From positions 1 through 27,053 of the forward strand of contig BNTV01000066.1 in the NCBI GenBank assembly GCA_025996865.1: DNA of 27,053 bases. Reading direction: 5' to 3'. The notes beneath the pieces are model-generated. The model did no database searches. It was not told the DNA's origin and saw only the letters and a program-made list of their open reading frames with translations. The stretch is from Bacteroidia bacterium. Lineage in GTDB: Bacteria; Bacteroidota; Bacteroidia; Bacteroidales; Azobacteroidaceae. Shown here in pieces: positions 7,862 through 16,058 of this stretch. Both the position numbers and the translations under genes were made by a program. Within the stretch, counting starts at the first letter, position 1. Every line of letters begins with the position of its first letter.

Positions 7862-9346
7862 ATGGAAAAGCGATTGTTATTATTTTTGTCTTTGATTTCA
7901 CTTATTGGAAATAATGCTCACTCTCAGTCCGTGCAACTCAGCCTCTCCGAATCCATCGAACTGGCAATTGACAGTTCCTTGCAGGCATTCCGCGCCAAAA
8001 ACGTCTATCAGGCAAATTACTGGGCATACCGTTCCTACAAGGCGGGGCGGTTGCCCTCATTGACCTTGCTCACAACCCCTTTGCAATACCGGCGGGACTT
8101 TACCCGCCGGTATGATTCCAATGAAAACATCGACGTTTACAGGCAGCAACAGTCGTTGTATTCTTACGGTAATCTCTCCGTTAGCCAGAATTTTGACCTG
8201 ACCGGCGGAACATTTTTCATTGATTCGGAACTGGGCTATATGCGCAATCTTGGAGCAGACAACTATTCGCAGTTTTCCTCGGTTCCCATTCGGATTGGCT
8301 ATTCCCAATCCTTGTTTGGTTTCAACAGTTTCAAATGGGAAAACCAAATCGAGCCGCTCAAATACAGGAAGGCAAAAACCCAGTATCTCTATTCGCAGGA
8401 AGAAATAGCGGAAACAACCATTCAATATTTTTTCTCGTTGGCAATGACGCAAATGGAGTACGATATGGCATTGGCAAATGTCGCTTCTTCCGATACCCTC
8501 TACCGCATCGGACAGGAACGACAAAAAATTGCCTCTATCTCACAGGGCGATTTGCTAACGCTGAAATTGGATGCCGTCAACGCCAAAAATACACTCAAAA
8601 ATGCAGAAATAAGCCTGAAACGCGCGATGTTCAGTTTTGTTTCCTTCCTGCATTTGGATAAAGAAACGCAGGTAAAAACGGAACTCCCCGGACGACCCAA
8701 AGACCTTGAAATTTCGCCGGATATAGCATTAGAATATGCCCACAAAAACAATCCGGATTTTATGGCAAACAAACAGGAACGCCTGGAAGCCGAACGGGAA
8801 GTCGATCGCACGAAGAAAAGTGCTACTTTCGATGCCAGTATCTCTGCAAGTGTGGGATTCAACCAGGTGGCAAACAGTTTTGCTGATGTTTACAAAAGGC
8901 CGCTTCAACAGGATGTAGTCAGCGTGGGATTAACCATTCCCTTGGTTGATTGGGGCGTTAGAAAAGGACGTGCCAATATGGCGGTAAACAACCTCAATGT
9001 GACAAAAATATCCATTCAACAAAAAGAGGCAAGTCTGGAACAGGATGTAATTATGACAGTCAACGACTTCAATATCCAGCAGGATTTAATCAACAGTGCA
9101 GAGGAAGCCATGGGATTGGCAACGATGGCATACAACGTAACAAAAGAGCGGTTTATCATCGGAAAAGCCGACCTCAACAGCCTCACGCTGTCGCTGAACC
9201 GGCAAAACAGTGCGCAACGGAACTACATTTCCGCGTTAAGAGATTACTGGCTCAACTATTATAAATTACGGAAGCTGACGCTTTTTGATTTTCAACAAGA
9301 GGAAGAAATAAAAGTGAATAGTGAAGAATTAAGAATGAAAAATTAA
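7862..9346 (+). CDS. TolC-family outer-membrane efflux channel
   Basis: A 494-residue protein with a Sec signal peptide (MEKRLLLFLSLISLIGNNAHSQ) and the two-repeat TolC organisation. Long helical stretches with SLSESIELAIDSSLQAFRAK (start of repeat 1), then DIALEYAHKNNPDF (repeat 2) and VSVGLTIPLVDWGVRKGRANMA, are typical of outer-membrane factors. It forms the exit duct for the RND pumps on either side. Coding GC is high after the signal peptide (37 of 60 at 8041-8100), while the first about 60 bases are AT-rich like the preceding cassette. RND2 starts 5 bp after its stop. The C-terminus (VNSEELRMKN) and the stop codon are supplied by a heptamer array. Confidence 0.92.
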   Translation: MEKRLLLFLSLISLIGNNAHSQSVQLSLSESIELAIDSSLQAFRAKNVYQANYWAYRSYKAGRLPSLTLLTTPLQYRRDFTRRYDSNENIDVYRQQQSLYSYGNLSVSQNFDLTGGTFFIDSELGYMRNLGADNYSQFSSVPIRIGYSQSLFGFNSFKWENQIEPLKYRKAKTQYLYSQEEIAETTIQYFFSLAMTQMEYDMALANVASSDTLYRIGQERQKIASISQGDLLTLKLDAVNAKNTLKNAEISLKRAMFSFVSFLHLDKETQVKTELPGRPKDLEISPDIALEYAHKNNPDFMANKQERLEAEREVDRTKKSATFDASISASVGFNQVANSFADVYKRPLQQDVVSVGLTIPLVDWGVRKGRANMAVNNLNVTKISIQQKEASLEQDVIMTVNDFNIQQDLINSAEEAMGLATMAYNVTKERFIIGKADLNSLTLSLNRQNSAQRNYISALRDYWLNYYKLRKLTLFDFQQEEEIKVNSEELRMKN

Positions 9347-9347
9347 G
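9313..9347 (+). repeat. Heptanucleotide array at the end of the TolC gene
   Basis: Five 7-mers: AGTGAAT, AGTGAAG, AATTAAG, AATGAAA, AATTAAG. They contain the TolC stop (9344-9346) and end just before the RND2 start codon. They have the same phase and style as the array after RND1. Confidence 0.75.
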
Positions 9348-9351
9348 AGAT

Positions 9352-12300
9352 ATGAAACTTCCTGCTTTTTCAACGATTGTTATTTTTATCTGTCTGCTCG
9401 TTTTGGGATTATTCCTTATCCCAAAATTGCCGGTCAAACTGAATCCCTCCCGAAAACTTCCGGTGGTCAACGTTTCGTTTTCCATGGGCGGGCAATCGGC
9501 GCAAGTAATCGAAGCGGAAGTAACTTCCAAATTAGAGGGAATGTTGAGCCGCATTCAAGGCGTCAAAGACATCAGTTCCTATTCGTCCAACGGTTACGGA
9601 AGCATTACGATTCGCCTGTCCGAACACGTCAATCCGGACAAGAGCCGCTTTGAAATATCCACCGTTGTCCGGCAGGCTTGGACTTCGCTGCCTCAGGGAG
9701 TCAGTTATCCGTACATTTCGCTGTCCGGCACCAGAGAGGAAGTCAATCAGCCTTTTTTGCGCTATACCATCAATGCCCCTTTCTCGCCGATTCAGATTCA
9801 GGAATATTTCAACGACAATGTAAAACCCAAAATAGCTGAAATTCAAGGCGTTGATAAAGTCGATGTAACCGGAGCCAGCCGGATGATTTATAAATTGGAA
9901 TACGATTATGAACAATTAAAAAACCTTTCCATCTCGGTTTATGATATTCAATCTGCCATCCAATCCTGCCTGACCAAAGAATTTCTCGGCATCGGGAAAG
10001 TAGCAGACGAAAACCGGGGCGAACAATGGATACGCATTGCGCTAATTTCCGGCAACAGCGGACAGTCGTTCGACCCGTCCCTGATTCAAGTAAAAAACCA
10101 CGACGGAACGATTATTTATTTAGACCGGTTGGTAAAAACTTCTTACGAAGAAGAAGAATCAACAAGTTCTTTCCGCATCAACGGACTAAATTCTATCTAT
10201 CTTTCCATCACGGCAGATGAAGATGTCAACCAATTGACCCTCAGCAAACAAATACAGGAATTGCTGAAAAACCACGAAAAAAACCTGCCTGCCGGTTATG
10301 AACTTCATCTCTCCTACGATGCCGGCGAATACATTCAATCTGAAATGAACAAAATTTATTTCCGTTCGGGATTAACCGTTTTATTGCTTTTATGCTTTGT
10401 GCTGTTAATTTATCGCAACCTGAAATATTCACTGCTTATCCTGTTTTCGTTGATTGCCAACATCGCAATTGCCGCTGTCTTTTATTACCTGTTCCGGTTG
10501 GAAATGCAGATGTTCTCCCTTGCCGGATTAACCATTTCCCTCACATTGATTATTGACAACACCATCGTTATGTCCGACCAAATCCTCAAACGAAAAAACA
10601 AAAAAGCATTCCTGGCGATTCTTACGGCAACATTAACCTCTATCGGTGCGCTCGCTGTCATCCTTTTTATGGACGAAAGTATTCGTTCCAATTTGCAGGA
10701 TTTTGCCTGGGTAATCATCATCAATCTGACTGTTTCGCTCTTTATCGCTTTGTTTTTAGTGCCCGCTTTAATAGAACAATTCCATATAAAAGAACGACAA
10801 GCAAAGCGAAAAAAACGTATTCTTTTTCGTTTCAATAGAAAAAGGGTTCTTATTCATTTCAACCGGATTTATGAGAAAATCATCCGTTTTATGTCCCGAA
10901 AAAAAGGATGGTTCATTGCTCTCATCCTGTTAGCCTTTGGCCTGCCTGTTTTTATTCTTCCCGAAAAAATAGAGAAAAAACCGGAAAAAGGATTTTTGAC
11001 AACAACCGGTGATAAAGATTTAAACTATTGGGAAAAATTGTATAACAACACTTTAGGCTCTACATTTTATAAGGAAAAAATTAAGCCTGTTTCAGATGTG
11101 GCATTGGGCGGAACGATGCGTTTGTTTGCACAGAAAGTCAACAACGGCTCTTATTCCTCCGGCGAACGAAGTGAAACCACCCTCAATGTGACTGCCTCAT
11201 TGCCCAACGGCTCCACTCGCGCACAAATGGATGTTTTAATTCAGAAAATGGAAAACTACATCGGACAATATCCCGAAGTGAAGCAATACGAAACCTACAT
11301 CGCAAACGGCAGACAGGCTTCTATCCGGATTTTGTTTGTAAAAAAACATCAGCGCAGCGGATTTCCCTATCTGCTGAAAAGCAAATTGATAAGCAAAGCC
11401 CTGGAATTGGGCGGCGGAAGCTGGAGCGTTTACGGATTGGGCGACGGTTTTAACAACGATGTCAAGGAACAGGCAGGCTCCAGCCGCATCAAATTATTGG
11501 GTTATAACTACGAAGAACTCAACAATCTGGCACACAGTTTACAGGATTCCCTGCTGCAACACCGGCGAATAAAAGAGGTAATCATTGATTCGAAATTCAG
11601 TTGGTACAAAAACGATTACACCGAATTTGTATTTGATTTAGACAAGGAAAAATTGGCGCAAGAAAACCTGTTGCCTGTGGATTTGTTCTATTCCCTGACA
11701 CCCTTATTTGAAAAAAGCGTGTATGCCGGCGACTGGATAAACACCGACCGGATAGAACCGCTGCGACTTTTTGCCCGGCAAGCCGCTGAATTGGATGTCT
11801 GGAACATGGAAAATTATCCCGGAAAAGCAGGCGAAAACAGTTATAAACTGTCGGAAATCGCCAACATCGAAAAATGGATTGCACCGCAAGATATTGCGAA
11901 GGAAAATCAACAATACCTCTTGTGCCTGCAATACGAATATATCGGTGCTTATCAACAGGCGCAGAAAGTAACGGAACAAGTCATAGCAACATTCAACCAA
12001 ATAGCCCCCTTGGGCTACAAGGCCGAAAGCGAATCATCCTATTATTGGTGGGGAAAAGAAAACAATTACAAGCAGTATGGATTGCTGTTACTGATTGTCG
12101 CCATCATCTTTTTCATGTCCGGTATCTTATTCAATTCATTGAAACAGCCCTTGGTCATCATTTTCATTATCCCGATTTCGTTTATCGGTCTGTTTTTAAC
12201 CTTTTACTGGTTCAAGTTGAATTTCGACCAGGGGGGATTTGCTGCTTTTATTCTGCTTTCCGGCATCACGGTCAATGCTAATATTTATGTATTGAACGAA

Positions 12301-12657
12301 TATAATAACTTTCGGAAAGCCCGTCCCCGAATGACACCGGTCAAGGCTTATATCAAAGCATGGAACGCCAAAGTAAATCCGATTTTCCTGACGATATTTT
12401 CCACTATCCTCGGCTTTATCCCCTTTATGATTGGCGAATACAAAGAAGCATTCTGGTTTCCGCTGGCTGCCGGAACGATTGGCGGGTTAGTCGTTTCGTT
12501 CATTGCGCTGTTTTTCTTTTTGCCTGTGTTTATGGGATTGCTGAAAGAAAAGTCGATGGCCGGTATAATTTCTAAAAAACCTTTCATGCTTGATGAAATG
12601 GGTAATATAAAGTTTTTTAAACAGGAAATTTCAACAAATACCCTTCACCATAGATAG
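9352..12657 (+). CDS. RND-family efflux permease 2
   Basis: A 1101-residue inner-membrane RND permease. It shows TM1 (FSTIVIFICLLVLGLFLI), a porter domain with the MGGQSAQVIEAEVTSKLEG signature, a TM2-6 block from about 342 with TLIIDNTIVMSDQ (D402, N403), a second porter domain, and TM8-12 from about 907 with LSGITVNANIYVLNEYNN (N975 at the place of the AcrB relay Lys). As in RND1, the second Asp of TM4 and the TM10 Lys are absent. It is somewhat longer than usual, with a charged tail after TM12. It is co-directional with TolC and overlaps the convergent response regulator gene by 41 bp. Two consecutive RND permeases with one TolC channel could form a heteromeric pump (as in MdtBC-type systems), which is inference. 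Confidence 0.92.
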   Translation: MKLPAFSTIVIFICLLVLGLFLIPKLPVKLNPSRKLPVVNVSFSMGGQSAQVIEAEVTSKLEGMLSRIQGVKDISSYSSNGYGSITIRLSEHVNPDKSRFEISTVVRQAWTSLPQGVSYPYISLSGTREEVNQPFLRYTINAPFSPIQIQEYFNDNVKPKIAEIQGVDKVDVTGASRMIYKLEYDYEQLKNLSISVYDIQSAIQSCLTKEFLGIGKVADENRGEQWIRIALISGNSGQSFDPSLIQVKNHDGTIIYLDRLVKTSYEEEESTSSFRINGLNSIYLSITADEDVNQLTLSKQIQELLKNHEKNLPAGYELHLSYDAGEYIQSEMNKIYFRSGLTVLLLLCFVLLIYRNLKYSLLILFSLIANIAIAAVFYYLFRLEMQMFSLAGLTISLTLIIDNTIVMSDQILKRKNKKAFLAILTATLTSIGALAVILFMDESIRSNLQDFAWVIIINLTVSLFIALFLVPALIEQFHIKERQAKRKKRILFRFNRKRVLIHFNRIYEKIIRFMSRKKGWFIALILLAFGLPVFILPEKIEKKPEKGFLTTTGDKDLNYWEKLYNNTLGSTFYKEKIKPVSDVALGGTMRLFAQKVNNGSYSSGERSETTLNVTASLPNGSTRAQMDVLIQKMENYIGQYPEVKQYETYIANGRQASIRILFVKKHQRSGFPYLLKSKLISKALELGGGSWSVYGLGDGFNNDVKEQAGSSRIKLLGYNYEELNNLAHSLQDSLLQHRRIKEVIIDSKFSWYKNDYTEFVFDLDKEKLAQENLLPVDLFYSLTPLFEKSVYAGDWINTDRIEPLRLFARQAAELDVWNMENYPGKAGENSYKLSEIANIEKWIAPQDIAKENQQYLLCLQYEYIGAYQQAQKVTEQVIATFNQIAPLGYKAESESSYYWWGKENNYKQYGLLLLIVAIIFFMSGILFNSLKQPLVIIFIIPISFIGLFLTFYWFKLNFDQGGFAAFILLSGITVNANIYVLNEYNNFRKARPRMTPVKAYIKAWNAKVNPIFLTIFSTILGFIPFMIGEYKEAFWFPLAAGTIGGLVVSFIALFFFLPVFMGLLKEKSMAGIISKKPFMLDEMGNIKFFKQEISTNTLHHR

Positions 12658-13297
12658 AATCTATTTTTATCCTGTTTTCTTCCTTCAATAACTTGCGCAG
12701 ACGGGTGATTGTATTTCTCAGTGTTTGATGGTTACCGTCGGAATCATGGCGCCAAACAGCATGTAGAATATTTTTTGTTTCCACCGGATTACCCTTGTTT
12801 TTACCCAATAGATACAATACTTCAGCTTCAGTTCTCGTTAATATATACGCTTTGCCCGGTAATTGAAGAATCCGGGAAGACATATTTAACCGGCAATGTC
12901 CTAACGAAATTATTTCGGCAATATCATATCTCCGATTGAAAAGAACATTTACTTGAGCGATCATTTCTTTGGGAGAAAACGGTTTCCGGACAAAGGCATC
13001 AACTCCCAAATCATAACTTTTCAAGGAATCGGCTTCGCTTGTTTTCCGTCCCGACATGATGATAACGGGTAATAAAGAATCGTTCTTCCGGATCTGTTCC
13101 AGAACTTCCCATCCGTTTTTCTCCGGCATATCAATATCCATTAACAGGATTTGAGGCTGTTGCCGGTTATAATATTCCAAAGCTGTTGATCCGTCGCTGG
13201 CAAGATAGACTGTGAAATTTTCGTCTTCAAACATCGTTTGTAGTACTTCCCTCAACAAATGATCATCTTCTGCAATTAATATTGAACGTTCAATCAT
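12617..13297 (-). CDS. OmpR/PhoB-family response regulator
   Basis: A 226-residue protein. The receiver domain (1-about 120) has acidic pocket E10-D11-D12, phosphoacceptor D54 in LLMDIDMP, conserved S82 and K105 in RKPF. The winged-helix DNA-binding domain (about 130-226) has the typical ILTRTEAEVLYLLGKN, NTITRLRKLL and SIYGEGYLL segments. It is translationally coupled to the upstream sensor kinase (4-bp overlap at 13294-13297). Its 3' end overlaps the end of RND2 on the other strand. Position next to the pump suggests it regulates the pump and perhaps the peptide cassettes. No binding site can be assigned from sequence. Confidence 0.93.
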   Translation of the reverse strand: MIERSILIAEDDHLLREVLQTMFEDENFTVYLASDGSTALEYYNRQQPQILLMDIDMPEKNGWEVLEQIRKNDSLLPVIIMSGRKTSEADSLKSYDLGVDAFVRKPFSPKEMIAQVNVLFNRRYDIAEIISLGHCRLNMSSRILQLPGKAYILTRTEAEVLYLLGKNKGNPVETKNILHAVWRHDSDGNHQTLRNTITRLRKLLKEENRIKIDSIYGEGYLLKFPV

Positions 13298-14649
13298 AAC
13301 ACTAAAGTAAATTCGGTAAATTCTTTTTCTTTGCCGGTTACGGAAATACTTCCACCCATTTGCTCCGCCATCATTTTCACATAACTTAAACCCAGGCCAA
13401 ATCCGGATTTTTTCCGTTTTTCTTTCGCTTTTCCACGATAAAATGCGTCAAAAATATAGGGCAGTTCGGAAGAAGAAATGCCCCAACCATTGTCACGGTG
13501 AGTAATCCGTATTTTTTGAACATCGGAAACGGCCGTTATGTCGATGGTAACACTGTCGCCGGAATATTTGATGGAATTTTCGATTAGATTTTCCATCATA
13601 TTGGAAAAATGTAAGCGGTCGGTTGACAAAATCAAATCCTTTTCTATCTGCAACCGGATGAAAACTTTTTTTTCTTCCTGATTTTCGTATTTTTCTTTCA
13701 ACCGGGTAAAAAAAGCCGGAAGAGAAATGTCTTCCCGCTGCAGTTCAATCATCCCTTCTTCACCCTGGCTGATTTTTTGTATTTTTTCCACGTATGAATT
13801 TAATTTTCTTAACTCAAAAGCCGAATCATTCAGAAATTTATTTATCGTAGCAAGTTTATTTTCACTGATTTGGTCGATAGAATACTCCAAAGCCGTCAGG
13901 GAAGTCGTAATCGGCCTTTTCAGCTCGTGAGTCATCGTATTCACAAAATCCTTTTTTATCTGTTCTTCTTTGCGCTGTCTGAAAATAGTCTTTGAAAGCC
14001 AGAACAGGCAAATCATTGCCGCCACAATCAAAATGGCTGACAGAATAAGTTGAAGCAGCATTTGTCGAAAAAAGATATAATAAGGAGTTTGTACGTAGGC
14101 TTTAATACCTATGGAATCGACTAAATCCACAAAGATTGTTTTTGTCTCGTAGCATTGGAGCCAAGGGCTTCTGACCGGTTTTTTCGTTTGAATAGTATCA
14201 TTGTTCTCTTTATCATACAATTCAATCGTGACGCTTTTTACCGAAAGATTTGCTTCAATTAAGAGTTGTTGAAAAATACTGTCCAGATTATAAATATTCA
14301 ACGGCATAAAATATTTAAATGACGATTGTTTCATTTTTTGATCATTATATTGATTAGCGGCATTATAGGATATGATATAGGTAGTATCTGCTGTTACTAT
14401 TTTTAAATCCCGCATAATCAATGTGTCTTTTTCAATTGGACCAAGAAAAGAAGAGATTGGTCCTCCTATTTGTTTCCTCCTGATTACTAATTCTTGCTCA
14501 ATTGATTGAATCATATTGTATGAAATTTTGTCAGCCGTTGCATCTTGATAAGATAGATACATATTATATAACCATAAAAATTGCAAGCCCAGTATGGATA
14601 CCAAGGCTAAGGCAAGCGTGTTTTTAATGTAAACCGGTTGTATTTTCAT
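13294..14649 (-). CDS. Membrane sensor histidine kinase
   Basis: A 451-residue protein from the ATG at 14649 (a longer 476-residue frame begins at 14724, but its extra N-terminus is polar and precedes the MKIQPVYIKN start typical of a membrane protein). TM1 is at about 8-28 and TM2 at about 196-218, enclosing a periplasmic sensor region of about 165 residues with no family I can name. HisKA has the H-box NTMTHELKRP with His241. HATPase_c has the N-box ENSIKYSG, G1 DNGWGIS and G2 GFGLGLSYVK. It phosphorylates the adjacent response regulator. It is divergent from the third NVEALA-like peptide gene, with a shared upstream region of 138 bp. The periplasmic domain is a candidate sensor for envelope stress or an exported peptide. 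Confidence 0.92.
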   Translation of the reverse strand: MKIQPVYIKNTLALALVSILGLQFLWLYNMYLSYQDATADKISYNMIQSIEQELVIRRKQIGGPISSFLGPIEKDTLIMRDLKIVTADTTYIISYNAANQYNDQKMKQSSFKYFMPLNIYNLDSIFQQLLIEANLSVKSVTIELYDKENNDTIQTKKPVRSPWLQCYETKTIFVDLVDSIGIKAYVQTPYYIFFRQMLLQLILSAILIVAAMICLFWLSKTIFRQRKEEQIKKDFVNTMTHELKRPITTSLTALEYSIDQISENKLATINKFLNDSAFELRKLNSYVEKIQKISQGEEGMIELQREDISLPAFFTRLKEKYENQEEKKVFIRLQIEKDLILSTDRLHFSNMMENLIENSIKYSGDSVTIDITAVSDVQKIRITHRDNGWGISSSELPYIFDAFYRGKAKEKRKKSGFGLGLSYVKMMAEQMGGSISVTGKEKEFTEFTLVL

Positions 14650-14787
14650 CCTGTTTGTAAAATATTCTGCAATATTAGTTATTTTTTCGCAAAAAGTTAT
14701 GATTGAGTTATTATTTTCTTGCAATTATTCAAAAAAAATTTATTTTATTTGTATCCGAATTAGTATTCATTATAAAAATAACAATTT
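14650..14787. promoter_or_regulatory. Divergent intergenic region between sensor kinase and NVEALA-like peptide 3
   Basis: 138 AT-rich bases that must carry promoters for both directions. On +, TTG at about 14721-14723 is followed 22 nt later by TTTATTTG (14746-14753), a loose match to the Bacteroidota -33 TTG / -7 TAnnTTTG pair. On - I see only weak -7-like matches. Placement of the kinase promoter back to back with a peptide gene would allow coordinated control. Confidence 0.35.
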
Positions 14788-14997
14788 ATGAAAACAAAAA
14801 GTGGTATAATTATGTGTATTTTAATGCTTGCTTCTATTATTAATATGTCTTTTGCCTCCTCGCAAGGATATTCTTCTCTTGATTTGGAAAATATAGAAAT
14901 GCTTTCTTCCGGAGAAAATAATGGTTTTTGTCTTGGAACAGGTAGCGTTGATTGTCCAAAGACTTCTATTAAAGCAATACTGGTTGCATATTATTAA
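14788..14997 (+). CDS. NVEALA-like short secreted peptide 3 (2 Cys after the leader)
   Basis: A 69-residue protein. N-terminus MKTKSGIIMC, hydrophobic stretch 7-22, then SLDLENIEMLSSGEN, which aligns with the LANVEALAQGE region of the other peptides although ALA is replaced by MLS. A conventional signal peptidase site after SFA (21-23) is also possible here. The remaining tail is short, with two Cys (FCLGTGSVDC). No hairpin separates it from the propeller gene, whose ATG is only 16 bp after its stop. It may be a truncated member, because the tail IKAILVAYY does not resemble the polar ends of the others. Confidence 0.65.
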   Translation: MKTKSGIIMCILMLASIINMSFASSQGYSSLDLENIEMLSSGENNGFCLGTGSVDCPKTSIKAILVAYY

Positions 14998-15013
14998 TTT
15001 CAAAGTCCGGATA

Positions 15014-16051
15014 ATGAAATCGCCCGTCTATCTATTCATTGTTTTAGAATTGTCTTTCTGTTTGACTGCTTGCCGCCAAAGGGAAACGGTTTTCATTGAC
15101 TTTCCTGAATCGGAGCCTTTATCTGTTTTCGAAGTGAGGCGGATAGAAGGCGTATATATGCGTTATCCTTTCCGGATACGGAAAACCGATTCATGTTTGT
15201 ATGTAATGGATTTGCATGGGAGTGAATACTTCTGCCACGAGTTTGATTATCCGTCTATGAACTACCGCCGTTCGTTTGCAAAAAGAGGAAGAGGCCCCGG
15301 CGAATTATCGGATGCCGAAAATATACGGCTGTCTCATCAGGCAGAAGTTTGGATACTGGACGCGAACAATGCTCAAATGAATGGTTTTCATGCAAATGTC
15401 GATTCTGTTTTCAGGAAAATTGCATTGGATAAACGTTTAATCAGGAGTCTTGATTTCGTTATTTACCAAGATTCGCTGTTTATCGTGCCGGATTATACCG
15501 GCACACACCGGTTCGATATTCTTTCTCCGGACGGAACCGTGAAAGAAAGCCGGGGATATATTCCGCTGAAGAAACGCAACAAGGATATTCCCGATCCGGT
15601 ATATGCGCAGGCTTGGCGGGGATTTTTGGATTATAATCCCGAAACCGGTTTATTGGCAATTGCTACACAGTTGGGAGAGGTGATTGAAATTTACGATGTG
15701 CCGGGTGACAGCCTGGTAAGCGTAATTTACGGGAAAGAAGGTGAACCGCGGTTTCAGTACGGGGGAGGTTATGCCATTCCGGACGGCATTATGGGATACG
15801 GCGATATATTTGCAGGCAAGGAAAATATTTATGCGCTCTTTTGGGGACATTCCTTCAAAAATATCAGGAGAAACCAATCCATAGAAGGCGGCAACCGGAT
15901 ACAGGTATTTGATTTGAAAGGCCATCCGGTAAAACAATATCTTTTAGACCGGTACATTACCGGATTTTGTATAGATGAAGAACACGGGATTATCACCGGC
16001 TTGGATGTGAATAGCGACCAACCGGTGGTGGAGTTGAGAATTGAGAATTGA
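15014..16051 (+). CDS. 6-bladed beta-propeller lipoprotein, cassette 3
   Basis: 345 residues from the ATG at 15014, giving lipobox LTAC with Cys20. Longer frames from 14921 run through the peptide gene and are rejected. The propeller hallmark reads AKRGRGPGEL near residue 95. Further blade repeats include EVWILDANNAQMNGF, EVIEIYDVPGD and RIQVFDLKGHPVKQYLL. It is richer in GC than the propellers of cassettes 1, 2, 4 and 5, so the families have different compositional histories. Its last codons (ELRIEN) and stop lie in a heptamer array, and the transglutaminase-like gene starts 7 bp after the stop, so the two are probably co-translated. Confidence 0.85.
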   Translation: MKSPVYLFIVLELSFCLTACRQRETVFIDFPESEPLSVFEVRRIEGVYMRYPFRIRKTDSCLYVMDLHGSEYFCHEFDYPSMNYRRSFAKRGRGPGELSDAENIRLSHQAEVWILDANNAQMNGFHANVDSVFRKIALDKRLIRSLDFVIYQDSLFIVPDYTGTHRFDILSPDGTVKESRGYIPLKKRNKDIPDPVYAQAWRGFLDYNPETGLLAIATQLGEVIEIYDVPGDSLVSVIYGKEGEPRFQYGGGYAIPDGIMGYGDIFAGKENIYALFWGHSFKNIRRNQSIEGGNRIQVFDLKGHPVKQYLLDRYITGFCIDEEHGIITGLDVNSDQPVVELRIEN

Positions 16052-16058
16052 GAATGAG
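16031..16058 (+). repeat. Heptanucleotide array at the end of the cassette 3 propeller gene
   Basis: GAGTTGA, GAATTGA, GAATTGA, GAATGAG. It carries the stop of the propeller gene (16049-16051) and ends immediately before the ATG of the transglutaminase-like gene at 16059. Confidence 0.75.

Noticed and set aside
11874..12281. 135-codon plus-strand frame inside RND2
   Set aside because: It is an alternative frame of a strongly supported permease with no independent evidence.
14650..14724. 25-residue N-terminal extension of the sensor kinase
   Set aside because: The polar extension precedes a typical cytoplasmic start and TM1, and it would consume most of the divergent promoter region.
14921..15013. 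Longer N-terminus for the cassette 3 propeller
   Set aside because: It would overlap the peptide 3 gene in another frame and hide the lipoprotein signal. The ATG at 15014 gives a perfect lipobox.
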